Of a stretch of DNA of 35,776 nt, positions 16,385 to 24,646 are shown piece after piece. Position numbers and translations under genes: made by a program. The notes under the pieces were generated by a model that searched no databases, was not told the DNA's origin, and saw nothing but the letters and a program-made list of their open reading frames with translations. Within the stretch, counting starts at the first letter, position 1; every line of letters starts with the position of its first letter. Source of the DNA: Ureibacillus chungkukjangi (GTDB taxonomy: Bacteria > Bacillota > Bacilli > Bacillales_A > Planococcaceae); NCBI RefSeq assembly GCF_003217295.1, contig NZ_QJTJ01000006.1:1-35776 (forward strand). The letters run 5' to 3'.

Positions 16385-16768
16385 ATGGATGGAAAAAGAC
16401 GTAAGGATCAATGGACGGCCGATGATGATGAAAAATTAGCTGAAATTGTTATTCAGGCTGTTCAAAATGGTAAAACACAGCTTGAGGCTTTTGCTGAGGC
16501 TGCAAGTATATTAAATCGAACAAAGCAAGCGTGTGGCTTCCGCTGGAACAAAACACTTAGACAGCAATATGGGCAAATGCTAAACAGTGTTCGAAAGCGT
16601 CCTAAGCAATTAATGCGTAGCCATTTAAAACTAGCACTAAATAGTTTCGATGAGCTTACAGAAGCTTATAACGAGCTAGAAGTTAGATATCGAGAATTAC
16701 AAACAGAACACGAAAAGATCCTAAAATGGCTTCAACAGGGTTCTGTTTTTATGGAACACCAGAAATAA
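16385..16768 (+). CDS. rsfA: RsfA family transcriptional regulator (short form)
   Basis: A 127-residue protein with a Myb/SANT-like DNA-binding domain at residues 9-61 (QWTADDDEKLAEIV, then RTKQACGFRWNKTLRQQY) and a C-terminal coiled coil (about 85-118). RsfA in B. subtilis (YlbO) is a prespore-specific regulator under sigma-F. The location after rpmF matches. It is about half the length of B. subtilis RsfA (about 258), lacking most of the C-terminal part. The ATG at 16385 has GAGGTGAT at good spacing; the longer frame from 16325 adds a poor leader. No clear sigma-F promoter was seen. Confidence 0.82.
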   Translation: MDGKRRKDQWTADDDEKLAEIVIQAVQNGKTQLEAFAEAASILNRTKQACGFRWNKTLRQQYGQMLNSVRKRPKQLMRSHLKLALNSFDELTEAYNELEVRYRELQTEHEKILKWLQQGSVFMEHQK

Positions 16769-17225
16769 TAGATTGATAAATTGGTATCTTTAAATTGAAG
16801 GGTCAAAGGATGATTAGCCGCTGCTTTTGTTTTTGGAGATTTGAAGTCAAATCGAAGGTGCCATGTTAAATGAGAACGATTTTATTTTTTATTTAATTAA
16901 GAAACACATCAATGTATTCAGGGTCGCCTAAATGAGAATAAGTAGCTAAACGAAGTTGCTTTAAAACAAATGGGCGGCACAAAAATGCATTTTATATAGA
17001 TGTGATCGTTTAAGAAGGTGTGTTACATCCGACAGGTATAATTTTTTGTTCTTATTCTTATAATGTTGTTATCGGATTTTAACATATACCTAAAAGTGGT
17101 AATAAATTTTATGAAACATATCGTAAATACTTAAAGCATCCATTATAATTATGTAAAACAAGGTCTGCCATTTGGTAGGCCTTTAATTTTCGTTACGCAT
17201 TTCAAAGGAAAAGAGGGTGGGTTCA
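16769..17225. other. Gene-free interval between rsfA and panE
   Basis: About 450 bp without a supportable gene. TATAAT occurs at 17037-17042 and 17059-17064 with no good -35. A terminator-like hairpin AAGGTCTGCC / GGTAGGCCTT (17160-17169, 17174-17183, two G-T pairs) followed by TTTAATTTT lies about 40 bp before panE. This could be a leader with attenuation, or the end of a short untranslated RNA. Confidence 0.45.
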
Positions 17226-18128
17226 TTGGAGATTGTAGTGCTTGGTGCTGGTTCTATTGGGATGCTGATGACTAGCTTTTTGTCAGAATTTAATGATAGA
17301 GTAACTCTAATCGTCCATAGAGAAGAACAGGCTAGAAATCTGGAGCAATCTGGGCTTGTCCGTAAAAATATTGACGGTACACTTACAAAGTCTGTCATTA
17401 AGGCGAGAACTGATTTCTACAATCTGTCTAAGGATTCAGTAGTAATTATTGCAGTGAAATATGGACAATTACATCAGATTTATGAGACATTACATACTTT
17501 AGATTCTTCTATTCCACTCCTTTTCCTACAAAACGGTTTAGCTCATTTTGAGGAAGCGAAATCTTTGCCTCAACAATCAATTGCCTTTGGTTCATGTCAG
17601 TTTGGTGCGCAACGTGAAAATGATACAACGGTTCTTCATCGTGGACAAGGCATTTTAAAAATTGCTGTTGAAAAAGGGGATGCCAGTCCATATATGTTCT
17701 TGCCGGACAGTACAAGCCCATTATTTCAGGTTGAATTTGTCAAGAGTGCAGAGAAAATGCTTTTCGAGAAAGCGCTGCTGAATTGTTTTATAAATCCTTT
17801 AACAGCCCTGTTAGAGGTGAAGAATGGAATACTAGTAGAAAATCCGCAAACTTATAAGCTGCTAGGAAAATTATATGATGAACTGTTTACGGCTTTCCCA
17901 GAAGATATGGCACAGCTTTCTTTTCCTGACGTTGAAGGCTTATGCAGGAGAACGGCGACCAATACGTCTTCGATGCTAGGAGATATTTTAAGCTTTAAAC
18001 CGACTGAGATTGAAACCATTGTCGGGGCTGTTATTGAAAGAGCAGTTAAAAATGGAAAAAGACTACCAATGTTAGAAACCTTGTATTTATTAGTTTTAGC
18101 AAAGGAAGGAAGGAGTGATAAAATGTGA
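17226..18128 (+). CDS. panE: 2-dehydropantoate 2-reductase (ketopantoate reductase)
   Basis: Reduces 2-dehydropantoate to pantoate with NADPH in pantothenate/CoA synthesis. From TTG 17226 (GAGGGTG 7 nt upstream) the product has 300 residues and begins MEIVVLGAGSIGML, the Rossmann GxGxxG. VIIAVKYGQ, LLFLQNGLAH and FEKALLNCFINPLTALLEVKNG are the conserved reductase segments; the second-domain Lys (in EKALLNC) is the likely catalytic lysine. B. subtilis has the equivalent (ylbQ) at the same place. Its stop overlaps the start of the DUF3397 gene by 4 nt, so the two are translationally coupled. Confidence 0.9.
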   Translation: MEIVVLGAGSIGMLMTSFLSEFNDRVTLIVHREEQARNLEQSGLVRKNIDGTLTKSVIKARTDFYNLSKDSVVIIAVKYGQLHQIYETLHTLDSSIPLLFLQNGLAHFEEAKSLPQQSIAFGSCQFGAQRENDTTVLHRGQGILKIAVEKGDASPYMFLPDSTSPLFQVEFVKSAEKMLFEKALLNCFINPLTALLEVKNGILVENPQTYKLLGKLYDELFTAFPEDMAQLSFPDVEGLCRRTATNTSSMLGDILSFKPTEIETIVGAVIERAVKNGKRLPMLETLYLLVLAKEGRSDKM

Positions 18129-18517
18129 AGATGCTGTTTCATTATTTAGTGAGTATTATTATCTTTTTCCCTATAATTCTATTTATCATTACATATTTTT
18201 TAGGGCGTAAAGGGAAAAAGAGCAGAGTGAAATCATTCGGGTTGGCAAGTGATGTAACAACTGTCGTATTGTTCTTCTCAGTACCCCTTTCCATTTCGAG
18301 CCTTTGGGAGAAAAATTATAATATTATCATTCTTATTATCGCAATAGTTATCGCGATGATTTTTACATACATAGATTGGCGCACAAAAAAAGAAATTGAA
18401 GTATTAAGGTTGATTAAAAAGACATGGAGATTATACTTTATTCTGCTAACTATTGCCTTTGTTGTAATATGGATTGTTGGGTTGATACAAAGTATAATTG
18501 AATATGCTTTTAGTTAA
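18125..18517 (+). CDS. DUF3397 family membrane protein
   Basis: A 130-residue protein with four predicted membrane segments and the short basic linker LGRKGKKSRVKSFG after the first, typical of DUF3397. GTG 18125 overlaps the panE stop; AAGGAGTGAT lies just upstream. Function unknown; related genes precede bshC in Bacilli. Confidence 0.8.
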   Translation: MKMLFHYLVSIIIFFPIILFIITYFLGRKGKKSRVKSFGLASDVTTVVLFFSVPLSISSLWEKNYNIIILIIAIVIAMIFTYIDWRTKKEIEVLRLIKKTWRLYFILLTIAFVVIWIVGLIQSIIEYAFS

Positions 18518-18533
18518 AGATAAGCATTTTCTT

Positions 18534-18561
18534 TTGAAGTAGAAGATTGATACTTTACAAT
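18534..18561 (+). promoter_or_regulatory. Possible sigma-A promoter of bshC
   Basis: TTGAAG (18534-18539), 16-bp spacer, TACAAT (18556-18561); bshC starts at 18642. Confidence 0.4.
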
Positions 18562-18641
18562 AAAGAATATGGAATTATTTATAAATAAGATAGAAATTAG
18601 AACAAGGTCGATAACTGTTCGTTGAGTAGAGGAGATTTTTT

Positions 18642-20258
18642 ATGAGACTGGAGCATATTGAATTACCAGTTAACAATAAATTGCTAGCTGATTATTGGTC
18701 AGGTAGTGAAAAATTACGTTCATTTTTTGAATACGAGTATAACGATGAAGCATTCAAAACGCGCTTTAATTATTTAAAATCTAAGCATTATTATAATAAT
18801 GAGTTAAGCAGTATTATCCGTCAATTTATGGAGCCTTTTGGTATTTCTGAAATGGTAGAAGAAAACTTAAATGCTCTAGAAGGTGGGGCGGTTGCTGTAG
18901 TAGGCGGTCAACAAGCCGGCATTTTAACTGGTCCATTATATTCGGTTCATAAAGCTATATCAGTGATTCTTTTGGCGAAAGAGCAGACTCTTAAATTAGG
19001 TGAGAAAATTGTTCCAATCTTTTGGATTGCTGGGGAAGACCATGATTTAGATGAGATCAATCATACCTATACCGTTGTAAATGGCACGATAAAAAAACGT
19101 GTCTACAATAACCGATCTAAACTAAAAACAATGGCTTCCACAACAACGGTTCAAAAAGAAGAGCTGGAACGATTAATAAGCGCGATTTTCAAAGAGTATG
19201 GTGAGACCGAATATACACAAGCTCTTTATAAAAATTGTCTCAGTCAGCTGGAGCAAAGTACAACATTTACAGACTTCTTTGCTCGTTTAATGAATGAGTT
19301 GTTCAAAACTGAGGGTTTATTAATGGTTGATGCTGCATATACACCTTTCAGGAAGCATGAAGCTGATTTTTTTGTGAAAATTATTGAGTTAAATGAACAA
19401 ATTTCACAGGCTGTAGTGGCAAAAGAGCAAGCTCTAGATAGTGCAGGTTATGGTACGCCCATCCTTGCAAAGGCTGACAATGCCAATCTTTTTTATGTAC
19501 TGGAAGGCGAACGGTTTTTACTGGAAAGAACAGGTCAAAATTATCAAGATTCGACTGGATTTATCACATTAACGAGAGAACAGCTTCTAGAGGTTGCCAA
19601 AAATAGCCCTGAAAAGCTAAGTAATAATGTAGTGACAAGACCGCTTATGCAGGAAATGACGATACCTGTATTGGCCTTTGTTGGTGGTCCAGGTGAATTA
19701 GCCTATTGGGCAACATTAAAGGATGCCTTTAACGCCCTTGATCTACAAATGCCTATATTAGCTCCGCGCATGAATATTACTTTGGTGGAGCGCAAAATTG
19801 ATCAGCTTCTTTCAACATACGATTTATCGATTATAGATATTATCGAGGGTAAAGCGAAGTCTAAGAAGGAGCAGTATATTGCCAGCGTTCAGGATGAGGG
19901 AGCAAAACAACAGCTTGAGACTTTAAATGAATTGGTAAAAGAGCAATACAAAAAGCTAGAAGATCACTTAAAATCGCAAAAGCTTGATATGGATGCTGTT
20001 GTAGAAAAAAATATCAAATACCATGAAATGCAATTTGATTATTTGGCTAAGAAGATTGAGCAGCAGGTTTTGACAAAGCATGATAAAACAATTCGCCAAT
20101 TTGATGTGATGCAGCTTGAAATCTATCCGGATGATAGCTTGCAAGAGAGAGTTTATAACCCGTATCAGTATATGAATCATTATGGACCAACTCTAATACA
20201 GGATTTATGTGCACTTCCACTAGAAATTGCAAATAAGCATTATGTAATTCATCTGTAA
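18642..20258 (+). CDS. bshC: Bacillithiol biosynthesis cysteine-adding enzyme BshC
   Basis: Adds cysteine to glucosaminyl-malate in the last step of bacillithiol synthesis. The 538-residue length matches the family. Visible signatures: VAVVGGQQAGILTGPLYSVHKA, FWIAGEDHDLDEINHTY, the central GGPGELAYWATLKDAF with APRMNITLVERK, and a long C-terminal coiled coil (about 400-500). RBS GAGGAGA precedes ATG 18642. The gene lies upstream of mraZ as in B. subtilis (yllA) but is cut off from it by a strong terminator. Confidence 0.95.
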   Translation: MRLEHIELPVNNKLLADYWSGSEKLRSFFEYEYNDEAFKTRFNYLKSKHYYNNELSSIIRQFMEPFGISEMVEENLNALEGGAVAVVGGQQAGILTGPLYSVHKAISVILLAKEQTLKLGEKIVPIFWIAGEDHDLDEINHTYTVVNGTIKKRVYNNRSKLKTMASTTTVQKEELERLISAIFKEYGETEYTQALYKNCLSQLEQSTTFTDFFARLMNELFKTEGLLMVDAAYTPFRKHEADFFVKIIELNEQISQAVVAKEQALDSAGYGTPILAKADNANLFYVLEGERFLLERTGQNYQDSTGFITLTREQLLEVAKNSPEKLSNNVVTRPLMQEMTIPVLAFVGGPGELAYWATLKDAFNALDLQMPILAPRMNITLVERKIDQLLSTYDLSIIDIIEGKAKSKKEQYIASVQDEGAKQQLETLNELVKEQYKKLEDHLKSQKLDMDAVVEKNIKYHEMQFDYLAKKIEQQVLTKHDKTIRQFDVMQLEIYPDDSLQERVYNPYQYMNHYGPTLIQDLCALPLEIANKHYVIHL

Positions 20259-20344
20259 TAATTGTATTGGTTCTTTAATATTGTTAGGTGAATATACCTA
20301 ATATAGCCGTTAAACCCTGATGTATAGAGCTTTCGGTGCAGAAA

Positions 20345-20380
20345 AAGAAGTCGTCTCATAAAAGAGACGACTTCTTTTTT
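20345..20380 (+). terminator. Terminator of bshC
   Basis: Perfect 13-bp stem: AAGAAGTCGTCTC (20345-20357) / GAGACGACTTCTT (20364-20376) with loop ATAAAA and a T tract. Close in sequence to the ftsZ terminator. Confidence 0.9.
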
Positions 20381-20463
20381 GTGCCAATTTTCACATGTGA
20401 CTAAGTGGAGGAAAGTACTATATACACAATTTGTAAAAAGTAGTTAACAATATCTTTAAAAAT

Positions 20464-20507
20464 GTGGAGGAAAGTGGGGGAATGTGGTACATTATTTACT
20501 AAAGTGG
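20464..20507 (+). promoter_or_regulatory. MraZ-box-like direct repeats (GTGG every 10 bp)
   Basis: GTGG at 20464, 20474 and 20484, exactly 10 bp apart, with a fourth at 20504 (two periods on) inside the mraZ ribosome binding site. MraZ is known to bind such direct GTGG/TGGG repeats upstream of its own gene. A further GTGGAGGAAAGT at 20405 duplicates 20464-20475. The sigma-A promoter itself is not clear. Confidence 0.8.
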
Positions 20508-20517
20508 GGTGAGTAGC

Positions 20518-20949
20518 ATGTTCATGGGAGAATATCAGCATTCCGTTGATGCAAAAGGACGCCTAATTGTACCTTCGAAATTTCGTGAGGACTTAGGGAA
20601 TACTTTTGTTATTACGCGCGGACTTGATAACTGTCTATTTGGATATCCTATGGATGAATGGCGAAAACTCGAAGAAAAGTTAAAGGAATTACCAATGACC
20701 AAAAAAGATGCCCGTGCTTTTGCAAGGTTCTTCTTTTCTGGAGCTACAGAAGTTGAAATAGATAAGCAAGGGAGAATAAATATTCCTTCAACACTTGCTA
20801 CTTACGCAAAGCTTGAAAAAGAATGTGTAGTTTTGGGTGTCTCAAGTAAGATAGAGATTTGGGCAAAAGAAGCTTGGGAATCTTATTTCAACGAAGCTGA
20901 GGAATCCTTTAATGAAATAGCAGAAAATTTAATTGGCTTTGACTTCTAG
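20518..20949 (+). CDS. mraZ: Transcriptional regulator MraZ
   Basis: A 143-residue protein of two AbrB-like double-psi barrel repeats that forms rings, binds DNA upstream of its own gene and regulates the dcw operon. Both signatures are present: [14 protein letters not shown] in the first half and [12 protein letters not shown] in the second. ATG 20518 gives the conserved [11 protein letters not shown] start; GTG 20509 would add three residues and overlap the GGGGTGA ribosome binding site. rsmH follows after 31 bp. Confidence 0.96.
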   Translation: MFMGEYQHSVDAKGRLIVPSKFREDLGNTFVITRGLDNCLFGYPMDEWRKLEEKLKELPMTKKDARAFARFFFSGATEVEIDKQGRINIPSTLATYAKLEKECVVLGVSSKIEIWAKEAWESYFNEAEESFNEIAENLIGFDF

Positions 20950-20980
20950 TTAAGAATGCGCCAAGAAGGAGTAATGGTTA

Positions 20981-21925
20981 ATGTTCGATCATACAACCGT
21001 ATTATTAAAAGAAACTGTTGATGGACTGAACATCAATCCACAAGGGATTTATGTGGATTGTACATTAGGTGGCGCTGGGCATAGCGAATACTTAGTACAG
21101 CAATTATCATCAGAAGGTCGACTAATTTGTTTCGACCAAGATACAACAGCGATAGAAAATGCAAAAGTACGATTAGCGGATTATTTAGATCGAGTGATTT
21201 TTGTACATTCGAACTTCCGTTATGTAAAAGAGGAATTACAGAAATTAAATATTGAGAAAATTGATGGTATCCTATACGACTTAGGTGTTTCTTCCCCACA
21301 GTTAGATACACCAGAGCGCGGCTTTAGTTATCATCATGATGCACCTTTAGATATGCGTATGGACCAAACAGCTCCACTTACTGCGTTTCATGTAGTAAAT
21401 GAGTGGGCCTATGAAGACTTAGTTCGTATTTTTTTCCGTTATGGCGAAGAGAAATTCTCGAAGCAAATTGCTCGTAAAATCGAGGGAGCAAGAAAACACG
21501 CACCAATTGAAACAACTGGACAGCTTGTTGAACTGATTAAAGAAGGCATTCCTGCTCCTGCAAGAAGAAAAGGCGGACATCCTGCTAAAAGAGTCTTCCA
21601 AGCAATTCGAATTGCAGTGAATGATGAACTTGGAGCTGCAGAGGACTCATTAGTAGATGCTATTAAGTTATTGAAAATTGGCGGGAGAGTTAGTGTTATC
21701 ACTTTCCATTCATTAGAAGACCGTTTAACAAAATCGATTTTTAAAGAGGCTTCTTCTATTCCAGATTTACCACCAGGTTTACCGGTAATTCCAGAGGAGT
21801 ACAAGCCCGTTTTAAAACTTATTTCAAGAAAACCAATCTTACCAACAGAAGAAGAGCTTGAAGAAAATAATCGTTCACGTTCAGCGAAACTTCGGGTTGC
21901 CGAAAAAATAAACGAGAGGGGATAG
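20981..21925 (+). CDS. rsmH: 16S rRNA (cytosine1402-N4)-methyltransferase RsmH (MraW)
   Basis: SAM-dependent methylation of C1402 N4 in 16S rRNA. The 314-residue protein shows [16 protein letters not shown], the SAM loop [13 protein letters not shown], the [14 protein letters not shown] and [16 protein letters not shown] motifs, and [15 protein letters not shown] near the C-terminus. AAGGAG lies 9 nt before ATG 20981. It is second in the dcw operon, directly upstream of ftsL. Confidence 0.97.
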   Translation: MFDHTTVLLKETVDGLNINPQGIYVDCTLGGAGHSEYLVQQLSSEGRLICFDQDTTAIENAKVRLADYLDRVIFVHSNFRYVKEELQKLNIEKIDGILYDLGVSSPQLDTPERGFSYHHDAPLDMRMDQTAPLTAFHVVNEWAYEDLVRIFFRYGEEKFSKQIARKIEGARKHAPIETTGQLVELIKEGIPAPARRKGGHPAKRVFQAIRIAVNDELGAAEDSLVDAIKLLKIGGRVSVITFHSLEDRLTKSIFKEASSIPDLPPGLPVIPEEYKPVLKLISRKPILPTEEELEENNRSRSAKLRVAEKINERG

Positions 21926-21930
21926 GGTAA

Positions 21931-22302
21931 ATGGCAGTGCGTGCTAGGCATAATTCTTATATTAGCCAACCAATAACTACAGAGCAACATGTACCAGTTA
22001 AACAGCAGGGTAGTAAAAGAAAGAAATCTATTATCACGGCAAAAGAAAAAATGTTATACATTGCATTTATTGTGGTGGTTGCAGTTTTGGCAGTGACTAT
22101 ACTACATAAACAAAGTTCAATCCAACAAACAACCATAGAAATACAGAAGATTGAATCAGAAATCACAGAAATCCAAAAACAAAATGTAGATTTAAAAGTT
22201 CAAGTTAGTGAACTGTCGACATATGAGAGAATTTGGGAAAAAGCAAAAGCACTCGGTTTAACACTTAATGAGAAAAATGTGAAGGTAGTGCCGGGAGAAT
22301 GA
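21931..22302 (+). CDS. ftsL: Cell division protein FtsL
   Basis: A 123-residue bitopic protein: basic cytoplasmic part (QQGSKRKKS), one transmembrane helix (about 45-65, LYIAFIVVVAVLAVTIL) and an extracellular leucine-zipper-like coiled coil (about 70-105). It partners with DivIC and DivIB at the septum and is the fourth-from-first type position in the cluster, between rsmH and pbpB. GAGGGGATAGGG precedes the ATG. Its TGA overlaps the pbpB ATG (ATGA). Confidence 0.92.
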   Translation: MAVRARHNSYISQPITTEQHVPVKQQGSKRKKSIITAKEKMLYIAFIVVVAVLAVTILHKQSSIQQTTIEIQKIESEITEIQKQNVDLKVQVSELSTYERIWEKAKALGLTLNEKNVKVVPGE

Positions 22303-24527
22303 AAAAAAAGAGATTTCGATTCCAATGGGGAGCCTTTCTAATGTTAGTTATTTATGGAGGGCTCTTTTTTGCATTATTTATCCGTATCTTTTACATTCAG
22401 TCATCGGGAACTGTAAATGGACAACAACTAGAAGCAAGAGCAGCCGCCCTCTATGGAAAAGATGCAGTGTTAACTGCTGAACGTGGAAAAATTTTAGATC
22501 GTAATGGGGGAATCATCGCAGAGGATACGCTTAGTTATCGATTGGTAGCTGTAGTCAATCCTAAAGCAACTGTGGATGAGGACAAGCCACGTCATGTAAT
22601 AGACCCTGAAAAAACTGCTAAAGTTCTTGCAAACTATATTTCAATGGAAGAATCAGAGATTTATAAGATTCTAACAAAAAAATTAGCAGATGGGAGAACG
22701 CCTTACCAAGTTGAATTTGGTGTAGCTGGTCGTAGTATAAGTCATGAACTAATGACAGCTATTAAAAAAGAAGAACTTGAAGGCATCACTTTTGCAAGCG
22801 ATTCTACGCGTTACTATCCAAATGGTCCCTTTGCATCGCATTTAATTGGCTTTGCTCTAAAGGAAGAACAAGAGGATGGTAGTTTTCATACAGTAGGGAA
22901 AATGGGCTTAGAATATACCTATAACAAAGAGCTGACAGGCAAAAATGGCTCAATGCAATATGAAAGTGATATTTTTGGATACTTACTGCCAAACAGTGAA
23001 AAGATGGTCACTCCTGCAGAAAATGGAGATGATATCTATTTGACTGTAGACAAAACAATTCAAAACTTCTTAGAAGAATCAATGACCGATGTTTATAAAG
23101 AATACAATCCTGAATCTATGGTAGCTGTAGTGGCCGATCCAAAAACAGGAGAAATTTTAGCTATGTCACAGCGACCTACCTTCGACCCGGATACAAGAGA
23201 AGGGCTAGATTCGTGGAATAATATTGTTATCGAGTCAGTAATTGAACCTGGTTCTACGGTAAAAACTTTCACTCTAGCAACAGCGATTGAGACAAATAAT
23301 TGGCATCCAAACGCTTTCTATCAATCCGGTTCTTACACATTATATGGTGATACTATTCGAGATCATAATCTACGAGGCTGGGGACAGATTACGTATTTAG
23401 AAGGTTTCCAGCGGTCATCGAACACGGCTATGGCTAATATGCTAGAGTATATCGGAAACGATACATTAATAGATTACTTTAAAAAGTTTGGTTTTGGTCA
23501 AAAGACCGGAATCGATTTACCAGGTGAAGCATCAGGTACCTTATTAACAAATAACCCAATAGAGTATGTTACTTCATCTTACGGACAAGGCTCTACGTTT
23601 ACACCTATTCAGCTCGTACAAGCAATGACAGCGATTGCAAACGACGGTGAAATGATGCAGCCCTACGTAATTGATAAAATAGTAGATTCTGCTACTGGTG
23701 ATGTAGTTAAGGATGAGAAGCCAACGGTTAAAGGTAATCCAATATCAAAAGAAACAGCTAAACAGGTACGTGAAATTTTAGCTTCTACAGTTACTTCAGA
23801 AGCTGGTACGGCGAAAAGCTTCGCAATAGAGGGCTATGACGTAGCAGGGAAAACAGGAACTGCTTATATTCCAAGGACGGATGGATCGAGAAGTTATTTA
23901 ACTGGAAACAAAAATAACTATCTATATTCCTTCTTAGGAATGGCTCCAGCTGATGATCCTCAATTGATTGTCTATGTGGCTGTAAAAAAACCAAAACTAG
24001 AGGCAACAGAGGTTGGTTCTCAACCTGTTTCAGAAGTATTCACTTCTGTTATGCAAAATAGCTTAAAATATTTAAATATTAACCCTGAAGATGTAGCACA
24101 GGTAGAAACAACCAAGATAAAGGATTATATTGGTGAAAGTGCAGAGGGAGCTAAGATCGAGCTAGAGAATGCAGGTGTTACACCAATTATAATCGGTGAT
24201 GGTGGGGAAATAATTGCTCAGTATCCTGAAAAAGATTTAGCCATTACAAAGGGAAGCCTTGTTTTCTTGAAGACAGAAGGATCAGTTACCTTACCATCCT
24301 TTGAAAATTGGTCATTAAGGAATCTGCTCGTATATAAAATGATGTCAGGGCTGTCGATTGAAATTGTCGGTGAAGGATTTGTTGAAAGTCAAAGTGTATC
24401 TGAAAACACAGTTATTGGTGAGGGATCTCCAATTGTTGTGCAACTAAGAACGCCAGAGGAAACTTACTCTGCACCTCCAATTGAAGAAGAAACATCATCT
24501 GATGGAGAAGAATTACCACAAGACTAA
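22299..24527 (+). CDS. pbpB: Penicillin-binding protein 2B (division transpeptidase)
   Basis: A class B PBP of 742 residues that crosslinks septal peptidoglycan. Cytoplasmic KKKRFRF then a transmembrane helix (about 12-32), a dimerisation domain, and a transpeptidase domain with catalytic Ser319 in STVK, SSN (373-375) and KTG (518-520). Two PASTA-like segments follow (about 590-725), then an acidic tail rich in Glu and Ser. Start overlaps the ftsL stop. Its product is the vegetative counterpart of the next gene, spoVD. Confidence 0.95.
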   Translation: MKKKRFRFQWGAFLMLVIYGGLFFALFIRIFYIQSSGTVNGQQLEARAAALYGKDAVLTAERGKILDRNGGIIAEDTLSYRLVAVVNPKATVDEDKPRHVIDPEKTAKVLANYISMEESEIYKILTKKLADGRTPYQVEFGVAGRSISHELMTAIKKEELEGITFASDSTRYYPNGPFASHLIGFALKEEQEDGSFHTVGKMGLEYTYNKELTGKNGSMQYESDIFGYLLPNSEKMVTPAENGDDIYLTVDKTIQNFLEESMTDVYKEYNPESMVAVVADPKTGEILAMSQRPTFDPDTREGLDSWNNIVIESVIEPGSTVKTFTLATAIETNNWHPNAFYQSGSYTLYGDTIRDHNLRGWGQITYLEGFQRSSNTAMANMLEYIGNDTLIDYFKKFGFGQKTGIDLPGEASGTLLTNNPIEYVTSSYGQGSTFTPIQLVQAMTAIANDGEMMQPYVIDKIVDSATGDVVKDEKPTVKGNPISKETAKQVREILASTVTSEAGTAKSFAIEGYDVAGKTGTAYIPRTDGSRSYLTGNKNNYLYSFLGMAPADDPQLIVYVAVKKPKLEATEVGSQPVSEVFTSVMQNSLKYLNINPEDVAQVETTKIKDYIGESAEGAKIELENAGVTPIIIGDGGEIIAQYPEKDLAITKGSLVFLKTEGSVTLPSFENWSLRNLLVYKMMSGLSIEIVGEGFVESQSVSENTVIGEGSPIVVQLRTPEETYSAPPIEEETSSDGEELPQD

Positions 24528-24592
24528 TTTCAGATATGCAGTATAAACTCTGGACGAAAAATTCGTTAAGGCGAATTTGATTAAATGTATCC

Positions 24593-24621
24593 GAATAGAA
24601 CTTGTCTTTCTTTCATACTTT
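24593..24621 (+). promoter_or_regulatory. Candidate sigma-E promoter of spoVD
   Basis: GAATAGA (24593-24599), a 14-bp spacer and CATACTTT (24614-24621) resemble the sigma-E pattern (KMATATT, 14 bp, CATACAHT) at five of seven and seven of eight positions. B. subtilis spoVD is under sigma-E, which supports the reading. Confidence 0.5.
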
Positions 24622-24646
24622 GTTAAAAACGAGGTGTGAAATTAGC

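Noticed and set aside
17062-17133. 23-codon frame after TATAAT at 17059
   Set aside because: Start codon overlaps the -10-like sequence and has no ribosome binding site.
21439-21990. 183-codon open frame opposite rsmH/ftsL
   Set aside because: Antisense shadow of two well-supported genes.
24559-24578. AAATTCG/CGAATTT hairpin after pbpB as a terminator
   Set aside because: No T tract follows, and the stem is short and AT-rich.
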